DNA of 64,000 nucleotides from Apus apus (Eukaryota > Chordata > Aves > Apodiformes > Apodidae): the NCBI RefSeq assembly GCF_020740795.1, contig NC_067305.1, positions 992,001 to 1,056,000 of the forward strand, in the 5' to 3' direction. The notes below the pieces were generated by a model. It did no database searches and was not told the origin of the DNA. It was given only the letters and a program-made list of their open reading frames with translations. Made by a program: the position numbers and the translations under genes. Positions 1 through 11,910 of this stretch are shown here, one piece after another (the first letter of the stretch is position 1; every line of letters starts with the position of its first letter).

Positions 1-795
1 TGGAGGGTGCGTGCACGGGAGTTCAACTGGTGATGCAACCTGGAGGGTTTTCTGCTGTCACGGGGCTGCTGGGGCAGGGTGAGCCAGGATGGGCACACAC
101 TGGGAGCAGGAGGAAACTGGCAGGTCCTGCAGTACTTAACATCTCATTTGAAAATGGGCAGCTTTGTTTTCTGCTTCTTGACTAATTCTTGCTTATTAAT
201 TCTTTTCCTCCTCCAGAAAAAAACACAAAAGGAACCTGCAAAGACACAGCAGAGCCACCAGCTGCACGAGTCTGGAAGGGATGCCGGGGTCCCCACAGAG
301 CTGTGACAGAGCACAGGGACAGGCTGAGGGCTGGCATGGCAGGATGGGTGCACTGGCCAGGCTGTCACCCCAGCAAACAAAAAAAAAATCCCAGAGAGCT
401 GCCACAGCCTTTGTGTCCCACCTCAGGTGTTGACTTGCAGGTGGCACAGCTCAACACTGAGCAAACAGGAGGTGAGGAGCAATGATGGCAGTGGGCAGCA
501 GTGCTGAGCCAAGGTCCCATGGCACTCCAGGGGCAACGGGCCCCTCAGCAGCACCCACAGGTGCCAGCAGCCACGCCATGAGCCCGTCACAACCTTTGCT
601 GCAGGGCAGCAAAGAGAAACTACTCCCTTTCCCAGCCAAGGGGTGTTTGCAGCCTGGACAGGGGCCAGACAGTGCCACAGGGGCCCTGCCACCATCCTGC
701 ACACTGGCCCTGGCTGATCTCAGGGCAGCCCAGTCCCTGCTGGCAGACACAGGGACCCGTCCCCAGTGCCACACCACGGCCCCAGGCGTGGTGGA
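1..795. other. Intergenic, no gene recognised
   Basis: GC-rich single-copy-looking DNA with no open frame resembling a known protein and no splice-bounded exon I can support. The short open frames present overlap in several frames with no sign of codon constraint. Confidence 0.5.
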
Positions 796-910
796 TGGAT
801 GTGGCACTTAGTGCCACGGTCTAGAGATGTGGTGGTGTCAGGTCATAGGCTGGACTTGATGATCTTAAAGGTCTTTTCCAGCCTTGGGGATTCTGTGGTT
901 CTGTGATCTA
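796..910 (+). mobile_element. CR1 LINE 3' fragment
   Basis: The stretch carries the CR1 3' landmark GGACTTGATGATCTTAAAGG followed by TTTTCCAGCCTTGG and a tail of TTCTGTGGTTCTGTGA. Only about the last 115 bp of the element are present, which is the usual 5' truncation of CR1. It belongs to the same subtype as the copy at 59.23 kb, sharing the GTGGTGGTGTCAGGTCATAG segment. Confidence 0.85.
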
Positions 911-3085
911 TGATGTGTGAGCCCCAGGCCACCAGCCCATCTGTCACCAGGGAATACTATGGCCAGAAAGAAACAAAGCCCCCAGCTGTCCATTTCCAGC
1001 AGAGTTTTGCTGCAGAAAAAGGGGAAAATTCAGGCTCTGCAAAGCCCCTGAAAGCTTTTGCTGTCCTCTCTGTTCATGTGGCACCTGGTGAAGGCAGGAT
1101 GTCTTGGTGATGGGCAGTCCTGTAAAAGCCAGTGACACCTGCTGGGCTGGGGGCAGAGAGCCTGGCTGGGACACAGACCTTCCCTTTGGGTGCTGGTGGT
1201 GGGGATGGGTGTGAGCAGCTGTTGAGCTGGGTGCTGTGAGCTGCAGCACCTCAGGCCAAATGCCTACGTGGGGCTGAGCTCAGCAGTGTCCTTGCCTGTG
1301 ACACCTGCACCACCTGGGTTGCCCTGACGTGCAGTGAGTGCCTCGAGTCTCAGATGCAGCTCCAGCACTCCAGACGGCTGCTGGGGAGGTGAATGCCACC
1401 CCTTATTTGCATTACCCTGATGATATCCCTCATAACTGACCAAACAAATCATGCAGGGCTGGGAAAGCTCCCTAATTAACACAGTTATTATTAGTGATGT
1501 CAGGACAGGTTTGCAGAAGGCAAGTCTGAGTCCCTGTGCCCAATGGCAGGGTAGTGAGTAAGACAGTGGGACCATCCCACAGGACCAGGGTGTCCTCTGT
1601 GTCACTCAGGAGAGTCCTGACCATGTCTGGAAGGTGGGAGCAGCAACATCCCTGGGTACTGGATGGGTTGGATGGGCTGGACCAGTGCTGGCACTCACGT
1701 GAGAACCTTTGCAGGGGAAGAGCAGGATGACATCCTCAGTCTTCCCCCATGAGCCAAGAAGCCACCCTTGGCTCATACCCAGGTGAACCCAAGGGAACTG
1801 GGACCTTTGTTCATCAGGGCAAGACTCCTGGTGATGCCAACATCTGGATGCTCAGGAGGAGAAAGGCAGGAGGGTCCTGCTGTGCCAGCCATCCTGCCCC
1901 TTCCCCAGCCCCCAGCCCCCTCTGGCTCCTGCCCACGAGGCAGCAGCTCCAGGGCCTCTCTGCTGTATGTAGGGCAACCCCAGGGTGCCCGCAGCAGCTT
2001 GTGCCTCACCAGAGCTCCTGCCACTTCTGCTCCCCATTGAGTGCTTGGAAAGGTGCCTAATTCATCCTTTCAGAGCAGAGATAAGATGGATTAAGGCCTG
2101 CTGAACGCTTGCCAAAAGAATTGCCATTAGGCCCTGGAGAGCTTAATCTCCACCAGACTAAAAGCAGACAGGCTGCACCACAGCCAGTCCTGTCTGCCAG
2201 GGGATAAACACTCAGGGCAGATTTTCAGGGAAACCTTTGGAGGCTACAAAATGCATCCCAAACTGTACATGCTGTCCAGAACACCCAAGGCTGGGTGCTG
2301 AGTCCCATGCTCCTCCTGGCACCCAGAGGTGACGTAGCTGAGCATGATGTAAAGGTCTGTGTCAGCTGCTGGGGTTTCAAACACCTCCGTGCCTCGATTC
2401 CCCCTTTCCATGAGCTGGTCTCCAAGGCTCCTCCATCCCATAGTGTTATCTCCTGCAGATTAGCTCTCCAAAGCTGCCCTTGCCCTCGTGCTTCTCCTCT
2501 GACTCACATTTGTTATTTCCTGCTGCTATCTCTGATTTCCTTTGCTATCCTCACACTACCCCTCCCCAAGGTCCAGCTCCTCTCTGGGTATTTCTGCCCC
2601 TCCCGTGGGGACTGGCTCATTCCCCACCCTCTGGCCTGATTTGGGAGGATGGTGATGTCCCTTCCCATGGACATCAGGGGGTACAGGACTCCCTCTGCCC
2701 ACTGGTGGTGATGGACAACCCCAAATTCACCCTGCCCATGGACACCTCCAGGGCCAGGGGCAGAGCTGCGCCCAGCATCCCAGCAGTGCCAGGCTGGGGA
2801 CACACCAGTGCCAGGTCTGCCCTGGGGCTTCACACCTCTCTGAAAAGCTGTGCCAGGAGAGCTGGGGTTGGCATTTTGGTCAAACTTTGGTGGTGAGCAG
2901 CTGGGTGTGTGCTGGGTGCCAGTCACCGCAGGGGAACCAGCACCAGCAGCTTCACAGCACAGCCTCCACCTCCTGGGATCTGGGAGAGAGGGGACGGTTC
3001 CTGTCACCTAATTTGGTTGGAGACCTCCAGCTCTCCAGCCACCCTACAAAGGGGATTTTGGAGTTCATTTTTCTGCTGGACCCTG
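911..3085. other. Intergenic, possible regulatory patches
   Basis: No gene seen. Two AT-richer patches stand out against the GC-rich surroundings. At 1400-1510 there is a TTATTTGCAT octamer-like site, ATGATATCC and CTAATTAAC. At 2040-2200 there are an AGATAAG GATA site, GGATTAAGG and CTTAATCTCC. They could be conserved non-coding elements, but I cannot test conservation here. Confidence 0.3.
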
Positions 3086-3625
3086 GGAAGAATCACAGAA
3101 TTGTTTCAGTTATAAAAGACCTTTCAGATCATCAAGTCCAACTGCTCATCCAGCCCTGCCAAGGCCACCCCTGCCCCGTGTCCCTCAGCACCACATCTAC
3201 AGGGCTTTGAAATCCCTCCAGTGACTCCAGCCCTGCCCGGGGCAGCCTGTGCAGGCCCTGACAACCCTTTCCAAGAAGAAATTGTTCCCAAGATCCAATC
3301 TCAACCTCCCCTGGCACAACGTGAGACCATTTCCTCTTGTCCCATCACTTGTTCCTGGGGAGCAGAGCCCGACCCCCCTGGCTCCAGCCTCCTCTCAGGC
3401 AGCTGCAGAGCCAGCAGGTCTCCCCTCACCTCCTTGTCTCCAGGCTGAACCCCCAGCTCCCTCAGCTGCTCCTGCTCACACTTGTGCTCCAGCCCCTTCC
3501 CCAGCTCCACTGCCCTTCCCTGGACACGCTCCAGCCCCTCCGTGTCCTTCTTGTGGTGAGGGGCCCAGAGCTGACCCCAGGATTCGAGGTGCTGTCTCAC
3601 CAGTGCCAGCACAGGGGGATGGGGC
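3086..3625 (-). mobile_element. CR1 LINE, 3' half, minus strand
   Basis: Read on the minus strand, this ends in the CR1 tail (complement of AATCACAGAATTGTTTCAG). It contains the diagnostic segments for TTGGACTTGATGATCTGAAAGG, the CCAGCCTGGAGACAAGGAGG block and the region matching the end of the reverse-transcriptase frame near 3500-3600. The upstream limit is approximate because the copy fades into unrecognised DNA after about 3625. Confidence 0.85.
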
Positions 3626-6586
3626 ACTGACCTGCTCATGGTGCAGGGTCTGGCTCATCTCACCTCTGCCCTGGGGGACGTGGACACCCCAGTGCCATTT
3701 CCTCCAGGTCTGTGGGTCTCACCAGCTCCCCTCTCACCCCAGTGCTGTGTGGGTCAGTCAGGCTGAATTATGAGCAGCCCCCAACCCCTCCAGCCTCAGC
3801 CCTGAGCCCTTCCCTCCAGCACCTTGGGGTGCTCCTCAACCCCAGCTGCCTTCCCATCAGCAACAGCCCCTCCACCTTCCCAGCTGTCCCCATCCCCACT
3901 GCCCCATGCCGAGCCCTGCCAGGGCCCCGTGGGGGATCTACAGCCTTGTCTGCTTCTGTGCCCGCTCTGCCCTGTCCCCTTTTCTGCCCTCCTGGCAGAA
4001 TGGGGCTGCTGGGGACACGAGGGGCACCAAATGATTCCCAGGGGCATCTGGGTGCAGCCAGGCCCTCCCTGGGGACAGGACAGGTCCGTGGGAAGGGGCT
4101 GAGGCTCAAGTGAAGCCACAGGGTCCATCTGGCACTGGGCACTGGGACTGTCCAGGCTGGTGGGACGAGCTGAGGCACCAGAGCAGGAGCTGAGGACACC
4201 AGCTGCCCCTGGAGCAGTGACACAGGGACCAGCACGCCCAGGGCCACCAGCAGAGCCAAGCAGAGGGGGCAGCAGCGTGGCTGGGGTGGGATGCCAGGAG
4301 CAGGCACAGAAAGGCCACAGGCAGATGTAGGTGAGGGTTAAGCCATGCTGGGAAGCTGAGCCTTCCCCACACCCCCTGATGTGATATCTGCAGGACCAGC
4401 ATGTTCCTGCAGGGCCATAAACAGCAGGAAGGAATAAACTTGCCTTTATCTGCCTGAGGGGCCTTGGGACCATCTAAATTAGGAAAGGAAGAAAAAAACC
4501 AGCAACCTCAAAGGGTTTGTTTTCTCGCTGTGCTAAAAACAGAGCAGAAGCCGGGAGGGGGGCAGTTCAGCCCAGCCAGGAGCAGGTGGGAGCTGAGACA
4601 CCCCACCCAGCCCCCAGGCCACCTCAAACCTGCTGGGACCCACCAGAGTCCCCAGTCACAACGGGTGATGGCAGCTCTGGCCTTGTCCTCCTCCCAGAGG
4701 TGGCAAGAGATGCTAAACCAGGCAGGAGGGGTCCAGCAGGGAAAGGATGGTGCTGCTGCCTCTGTGCCACCACCCTGCCCATCCCCTGCCTGGCCTCTCT
4801 GAGCAGCCTGCCTGGAGCTGTGTCTCTTCTCCTGGGCCCCTCACAACCCCTGTTCATCCTGGTCCTTCAGCAAGGGCCCACATGCCATTGCTTCAGCAGC
4901 CACTCTTGCATTACATCCCAGCTGTCAGTCACTGATCTGGCCCTACCTTGGCTCAGTGCTGTCCCTCACGTGGGCACAAGCAGGTCCCCAACCTCTGAAC
5001 CTCTACCTGGCAGCTCCTGAGCATGGACTTAGCTCACTCAAAATGAACTGTTCTGTGGCACTTTCCTTGCAGAAGATGCTGGTGTTGCAGAAACTGAGGT
5101 TTTCATCCAGGGTTGATTATGAAAAGAAGTTCTCATCCAGATTTACCCTACTCCCCAGCAGGCTATCACCCCTCTTCCTGACCCTTCTGTCCCAAATCTG
5201 GGAGGTTTTATGGTACCAGCACCGACCAGCACCAGCCAATTGCCACCCACCCCCAACTCCTTGCCAAGAGTTGCCACCCATCCCAAACTCATCTGCCAAC
5301 CATCACCACCAATGCACCCCCACCTATCACTACACCCATGGCCATTCACCACCAACCATCACTAACCCATCACCACCCACCTACAACCTATCACCACTCA
5401 TCAGCACCCCTTGCTAACCCATGACCACCCACTGCCAACCAAGGCCACCCATCCTCTCTGGGGACCAGACCCAGCTCCAGGCAGTGATGGGAAGCTGTGG
5501 CTGGATCCTGGGCAGTGCTGTGCAGGTGGCTGTGGGGACAGTGCCCGTTGATGAGGGTGAAGCACTGGTGGCAGTGTTGGGGAGCCCCACCAGCCCCCAG
5601 GGCATATTGGGCACCCAGATCACAGCTCGTGTTAGGAACATTCATAAATTATTCATTGTGCTGGAAATGAAAGGCCAAGTGCTGCCACTTGTGCAGACCC
5701 ACCTCTCATCTCTGGGCTCTGCCCTCTTAAAGCAGGTCTTGCATTTATATTTCATGAACTCATCCCTCAGAGAGTGGTTTAATCACTAAAAGAGGAAATC
5801 CTTCATGCTCCGTGCACAGAGCCCACGCAGATGGTGCATCCTTCTCCATCCCAGCCAGACCCTTCTGCTGCAGCACATGAAAACCCTGCCCAGGTGCTGG
5901 ATCCCACCTGCTCCTAAAATTTAGGACAATCCTTTAGGGCTCATCCTAAACTTTGCAGGCATCTTGAGGTGGGAGCACAGCACATGGAAAGCTGACCTCC
6001 GTGGAGATTCTTAGCCTGGAAAGCTTGTCTGGTGCTGAGCTCCAGCCCATCAGGGAAAATCCACGTCGTGCCTTGTTAAAAATCTGGGGCTCAGCCTAGA
6101 CACCCATTCCAGCCACCATGCAGCAGAGGTGGGGTCACCCACACAGCACCCAAAGCTCGGGAGACACCCCACCAAGATCTGTCCTGAAGAAACATCTCCC
6201 TGGCTCAGTGGTTTGGCACACATCAGGTCCTGGACTGACACAGGACCTTTCCCTCCCTCCCCAAGGCAGTTTGGGGGGGTAGGGGTGATGCTTTGGGTAC
6301 CCATGTAGGCCAAGTTGGGCTTGTCCCCATGCAGCTGCAGGCAGAGCAGGTCCCTCTTCACACAATGTCCCCCGCAGGCCATTGTCAGCTTGGCTTCAGA
6401 TCTTCCATTGCCCACTGTGAGGAGACTGTCTGCTTGTTTGTTCTTGCCCAAACCCTTTAATGAACCTGAATTAAAACATCATTCAAAGTGACAGTGTCTG
6501 GCTCCCTCCACGCTCCCTCGCGGCACGGACGTTCGTTACGATTTGCCACTGGTGCAAGGAAGTGACAGCAGAGACCCTGAGCAACC
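3626..6586. other. Intergenic with a CACC-rich low-complexity tract
   Basis: No gene recognised. Between about 5215 and 5450 the sequence is an imperfect run of CACC, ATCACC and CCAACC words, a degenerate minisatellite-like tract. The remainder is ordinary GC-rich DNA. Confidence 0.4.
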
Positions 6587-7345
6587 AAGGTTCAAGGATG
6601 CAAGTCCTGCACCTGGGGAGAAAAAGCACCGGGCACCAGTACAGATTAGGGGTTGACCTGCAGCCCCATGGAGAACGACCTTGTGGTCCTGGTGGACAAC
6701 AAGTGATCCGTGGGACAGCAAAGTGCCCTCGTGGCCAAGAGAGCCAATGGCATCTTGGGGTGCATTAAGAACAGCGTGGCCAGCAGGTCAAGGGAGGTTC
6801 TCCCCCTCCTCTACTCTGTCCTCCTAAGACCACATCTGGAGTACTGTGTCCAGTTCCGGGCTCCCCAGTTCCAGAGGGACAGGGATCTACTGGAAAGAGT
6901 CCAGTGGAGGCTACAAGGATGATGAGGTGACTGGAACACCTGCCTGATGAGGAAAGGCTGAGAGACCTGGGGCTGCTCAGTCTGGAGAGGAGAAAACCAA
7001 GAGGGGACCTGATTAATGTCTACAAATACCTGCCAGGTGGGTGTCAAGAATGGGCCAGACTCTGTTCAGTGGTGCCTGTGATAGGACAAAGGGAAACAGC
7101 ACCAAGTGACAACACAGGAAGTTCCACCTCAACATGAGGAGAAACTTCTTTCCTGTGATGGTGACAGAGCCCCGGGACAGGCTGCCCAGAGAGGTTGTGG
7201 AGTCTCCTTCTCTGGAGACTTTCAAGACCCATCTGGACACATTCCTGTGTGATCTGCCCTGAGTGTTCCTGCTGCAGCAGGGAGGTGGGACTTGATGATC
7301 TTCAGAGATCCCTTCCAACCCCTGTGAGTCTATGGTTCTATGCTC
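6587..7345 (+). mobile_element. CR1 LINE, about 0.75 kb of 3' end
   Basis: Starts in the 3' part of the CR1 reverse-transcriptase frame (GTCCTGCACCTGGGGAG, then CTGGTGGACAACAAG). It continues through CCTAAGACCACATCTGGAG and CGGGACAGGCTGCCCAGAG, and ends at GGACTTGATGATCTTCAGAG plus a TCTATGGTTCTATG tail. It is 5' truncated and no longer encodes a continuous protein. Confidence 0.9.
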
Positions 7346-8736
7346 CATGAGTGGGATCCATGGCCCTGGGATGGGGCTGGGATAACAGAGCCCATTCCCA
7401 TGCAGGCTGATGGAAACAGGGGCAGAAACTCCCCCCACCCCCAAGCCTGTGGGAGCCCGGGGCCAGGCCAGGAGGATTGAGTCCCCATCCAGCCTCAGAG
7501 TGATGGGGAAAAACTCCCATCCATGATGCAGCAGGAGCAGCAGCTGCTGTTCATGGGGTTGGGTGGGACCCACCAAACAGCTCCTTCCCTGGAGGAGATG
7601 CAGCCCTGGGATGTGTTGCCAGGGCCATGGGATGTTTCCAGCCTTGCCTGGGGTTTCCAAACCTGGTTGCACAATGCTGCAGCCATCCTGCCTGGTGCTG
7701 GGGCTGGTCCTGCTCTGACAGGCAGGGACATCCTGTGCCCATGGGGCTTGTGGGGCTGTGACAAATCCTTCCTCCTCTCACCACCTGCCTGAGGTGCAGC
7801 TTTTCTCAGGAGAGAGTGGAAATGCACAGAAATCTGTATCATACAAAGGGAGCTGATGAGCTTGGCAGGGTCAAGGGCTGTTGCTTTGAGTTTTTTGAAC
7901 CTACTAGTGACCAAATGATGGAAGATCCTGCATCATGCAAAGGTCATGCAGCTCTGTCCTTCTCCAAGATAGAGCTCCTGCAACTCCCCTAGTCCTGGAG
8001 AAGCACGAGGGGTGTTAATGCAAGTCCCTGTGCCCCCTGTCAGGACTTTCCACTGGAGGCAAAAGGAGGGACCTGCCCAAGGCAGCCAGGAGCTCCTCAT
8101 CCCAGTGTCTGTGCAGCACATCAGACACAGAGATGGACAAAACGCTGCTGCTGCAGCTCTCAAGGGGCAGAAATGCCAGGGAAAGGCCAGATAGAGCCAG
8201 ATTTAAAAACTAATTTATACCCTGACCTTTTCACTGGCTTTAGCACAAGCTGTGATCCTCATCAATGAGCCTCAGTGTGTCTGGATAAATTCAGTCATAT
8301 TTGCACGGGGTGAAATCCCACTTTTTAATGTACTTCTGGAGCCCTTTTCCAATGCCTCAAGTTTTCCAGCCTCTGTGCTCCCTGTTCTCACTTGTTCAAT
8401 GAATAATCAATTTAACTGCCATATGCACTGCTCATCCAGAAAGAAACTGCTCCTTGTTAAAGGTGTGAAAGTAAGTCAAGTGTAAAATTAGCTTAGCCCT
8501 TTGCTAAGTCAGATGGGAATTGCTTTCAAAGCAACACAACCTGCCCAGATTCCCAAGGGTTCAGCCATTTTCCACACCAGCTACTGCTTTGTAGAAGAGG
8601 AAAATATTTTCCCCAAATATGGGGGAGGGAGCTGGGAACTTGCTAAGGGCTGGGTCATGGAGAGGAGAGTGGTGACCAGAGAGATTCTGAACTGTGTCCC
8701 CAGGCTTTGAAATACTCAGCCAGCTTGGGAGGAAAC
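7346..8736. other. Intergenic, no gene recognised
   Basis: Nothing supportable as a gene. An AT-richer stretch at about 8200-8500 contains TTAAAAACTAATTTATACC and similar words but no recognisable feature. Confidence 0.4.
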
Positions 8737-9110
8737 ATAGAATCATCGAATCATAGAATCATCCTGGTTGGAAGGGACCTTGAAGATCATCAAGTCCAAC
8801 TATAACCTAAATCCACCAACCATAACCTCATCTGCCTGTTCAGTGCTTCAATCATGTCCCTCAGCACCACATCTCTATTTCTTTTAAACACTACCACGGA
8901 TGGTGACTCCACCACCTCCCTGGGCAGCCTGTCCCACTGCCCAACCCCTCCTTTGGTAAAGAAACTCTTTCTAATCTAAGTCTAAACCTCCCCTGGGGCA
9001 ACCTCAGGCCATTTCCTCTGGTCCTGTCATTATCCACTTGAGAGAAGAGCCCAACTCCCACCTCCCTGCAACCTCCTTTCAGGTAGTTGTAGAGAGGAAA
9101 TGTCCCAGTG
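8737..9110 (-). mobile_element. CR1 LINE 3' fragment, minus strand
   Basis: Begins with repeated ATAGAATCAT units (complement of the CR1 tail), then GGTTGGAAGGGACCTTGAAG and ATCATCAAGTCCAAC, and extends about 370 bp upstream in the element. The copy at 9450-9618 shares its unusual ATAACCTAAATCCACCAACC segment, so the two belong to one subfamily. Confidence 0.9.
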
Positions 9111-9449
9111 TCCAGGGGTAAATAAGGGCACCTGTCCCCAGACCCACCCACAGGGGCCCCCATGGCAAGTGGCCCGGGGCTGCAGGTGACCCCTGCCAGC
9201 CCTGCACCCTGCAGCTTGTGTTCCTTTTTGTTTTGAAGAAAAATGAACTTCTAGGGTGGGATTTGCCCCTGCTCCAGGGATTTGGACATTAATTTCTAAT
9301 GGAGATTAAGGATTCAAATCCCTTAAGCAGCTTTTGCAGCCCCCACCCTTTGCTCCCAACTCTGTGGAGACCCCTGGCCGGCCCCCAGCCAGCACAGGCA
9401 GTGTCTGCCAAACCCTCTGGCCAGCAGGGCCCTGGGCATGGTGGCACAG

Positions 9450-9618
9450 CATCACAGAATCATCCTGATTGGAAGGGACCTTGAAGATCATCAAGTCCAG
9501 CTATAACCTAAATCCACCAACCATAACCTGATTTACCCGTTCAGTGCCTCAGTCATGTCACTACATCTACATTTCTTTTCAATACTGATCCAGGGATGGT
9601 GACTCCACCATCACATCA
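9450..9618 (-). mobile_element. CR1 LINE 3' fragment, minus strand
   Basis: Short copy with tail complement ATCACAGAATCATCC and GATTGGAAGGGACCTTGAAG. Its sequence is closely related to the copy 700 bp upstream. Confidence 0.85.
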
Positions 9619-10211
9619 CCAGGGACCCACATGCCATGGGCATGCTGGCATCACCACTGGGGGGCTCAGGCCCTGCTTGCCCAGGGGGTGATGGAGATGT
9701 GCTCTGGCCCCCAGGGGAAGAGGCTTTAGCCCAGCAGAGGGTCTTGCTGCCCAGCTCCATCCCCACTCCCAGTACAGACCAATTGCTGGGGCCAGAGAGG
9801 GCCTGCTGCACTGTGACCTTCTGCTGTCCTGTTGCTGCCACACTGCAGACTTTGTTGGATGAGACACTCCTCAGTTTGTTTTCATACTGGGACAAAATAT
9901 GTGGGCACATTCGAGAATCCTCTGTTGAATTTGGTTGATATTGGTCAAGAGTTCAGAGGAGGGACAAGGAAAACTTACAATCACATGAGCCTAATTTCTT
10001 TAGAAACAAGGCAAAACAAATTGATTTTCAGTCACTTGAAGAATACATTAAAATATGTTTCACTCTTCATAGGTTATACACCCTAACAAGTCACTTTAAA
10101 GTGTTTTTTTGTTGCTAAGGCAGGCACTCCAAAGGTAATGAATACAAACTTCTAGTTGCTTCAAATTTCTTAGTCTTTGATCTTGCCTATTATCTCTAAG
10201 ACATCCCTTTC
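9619..10211. other. Intergenic, no gene recognised
   Basis: Single-copy-looking DNA that becomes AT-rich after 9900 (for example CTTACAATCACATGAGCC). No coding or repeat feature recognised. Confidence 0.4.
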
Positions 10212-10368
10212 CCATGGAGGTGGTGGAGGCACCATCCCTGGAGGTGCTCAGAAAGCAGGTGGATGTGGTGTCTCAGGTGGTTTAGTGGTTGGGGGTTGTA
10301 GGGCAGATGGTTGGACTTGATGATCTTGGAGGTCTTTTCCAACCTTGATGATTCTATGATTCTACCAT
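10212..10368 (+). mobile_element. CR1 LINE 3' fragment
   Basis: Contains GGAGGTGCTCAGAAAGCAGG, the GTTGGACTTGATGATCTTGG landmark and an ATTCTATGATTCTA tail. Confidence 0.9.
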
Positions 10369-10961
10369 CTGAGACCAACATGGGCTCTGGTAAAGCCCTG
10401 AACCCCCCTTAGATACCTTGGGTTCAGGTGTGCTGTTGGAGTGTCCGTCCCTGAAGCGCGGGGCTCAACCCCTGTCCTGCTCTGGCACAGGTGGCCCCTC
10501 AGAAATGGGGCTTCAGGGCTGTTTTCCCAAGCATCAAACACTGCTGAGGAGCAACCACAGAGCCTCCACTGCAGGAAGCTCCTATGAATAGGGTGACACC
10601 ATTTCCTTTTTTAATTACTAGGGACTTTTAGGCTCTTTCTCACCACAGCCCTTCTGCATCTCCAGCATCCCTCATCCTGCTGCCCACTCCCAGGGTGGTG
10701 GCCACTTTGCTTTCCCCTCCCCTTCCTTGCATTCCCAGTCCCAGCAGACATTCCTCTTTAGCTCAGGGTTTGCCAGTGGTCCCTGAAGAGTCCTGCAAAA
10801 CCCAGGCAGGTTGGCCCTGCTCACATGTCCTTGCACTGTCCTGGGCCAGCAGCTCCTGTTGCTCCTGGCTGCCCCCACATCTCACAACATTTCGTTGCTC
10901 CCCATGGCATATTTATAGGATATTATATATATCCATGTGATTTTTACAAGGGCATCTAGAA
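10369..10961. other. Intergenic, no gene recognised
   Basis: No open frame or repeat I can support. Confidence 0.4.
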
Positions 10962-11237
10962 ATTGGACAAGGGCTAATGGCTTCAAACTAGAACTGGGGA
11001 GGTTTAGGTTGGATATGAGGAAGAAATTATTTGCTGTGAGGGAGGTGAGAGCCTGGCCCAGGTTGCCCAGGGAAGCTGTGGCTGCCCCATCCCTGGCAGT
11101 GTTGAAGGGCAGGTTGGATGGGGCTTGGAGCAACCTGGGCTGGTGGGAGGTGTCCCTGCCCATGCAGGGGTGGGACTGGATGATCTTTAGTGTCCTTTCC
11201 AACCCAAACCATTCCATGATCCTGTGCTTCTATGAAG
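10962..11237 (+). mobile_element. CR1 LINE 3' fragment, young-looking subfamily
   Basis: Carries GGTTGCCCAGGGAAGCTGTG through TGGTGGGAGGTGTCCCTGCC and the 3' landmark GGACTGGATGATCTTTAG. The segment of about 100 bp beginning at 11064 is almost identical to copies at 14.9 kb, 56.9 kb and 62.0 kb, which points to a recently active subfamily. Confidence 0.9.
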
Positions 11238-11794
11238 CAGGTTCTTGCTGCCTTGAAGCACCCACAACCACTCATGCAACAAAGCCTGGCTTGGGGGGGG
11301 GGGGGGTGGGCTGCTCTTTGTGCTCCTGCAGCCCCCATCCCCCTGACAGCCTGCAGGCTCTGCCGTGCCTCTCCTGCACAAACTCCCTGACAGTTTGTAA
11401 CCCTAGCAGCAACTACCTGATTTGACAGGTCTTCCACTTGATGTGGGGTGGGAAGTGACCGAGCAAGATGAGGATGAGCTGGTGTGGAGCGGAGCCCAGC
11501 GAGCGCCGAGCGAACACGCACCCGCAGGGCGGATTTTCTCTGCCAGTGGCCACAGGGAAGCATGACAGGCTTCACTTCAACACAGCAAGAAATGTCTGCA
11601 GGCACCTCAAGCCAGGCAAAAACCCTCCTCTGCCCACGGGGAAGAAAAGACAGTGGCTTACTTGGGTTTTGTCTGAAAAAATGCAACTCCAGACAAGCCA
11701 GCATTGGAAAAGGGTTCAGTTCCTAAAGGTGCATCTAGACTCAGGTCTAGATGCACACTAAATTATTAGTCCACAGGCAAGAACACCTCCAACC
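11238..11794. other. Intergenic with a 14-base G run
   Basis: No gene recognised. An uninterrupted run of 14 G bases lies at 11293-11306. A short inverted repeat, CATCTAGACTCAGGTCTAGATG, lies near 11733 just before a CR1 fragment. Confidence 0.4.
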
Positions 11795-11910
11795 ACCCTC
11801 ACCACCCTCACAGCAAAAGATTTTCTTCCTAATATCCAACCTAAATCTCCCCTCATTCAGCTTCAAACCATCCCCCCTCATCCCATCACTCCAGGCCCTT
11901 GTCTTTTGAC
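11795..11910 (-). mobile_element. CR1 LINE internal 3' fragment, minus strand
   Basis: Complement of the CR1 block around GGAAGAAAATCTTTTGCTGT and GAGGGTGGTTGGAGG. The terminal tail is missing, so this is an internal scrap. Confidence 0.7.
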
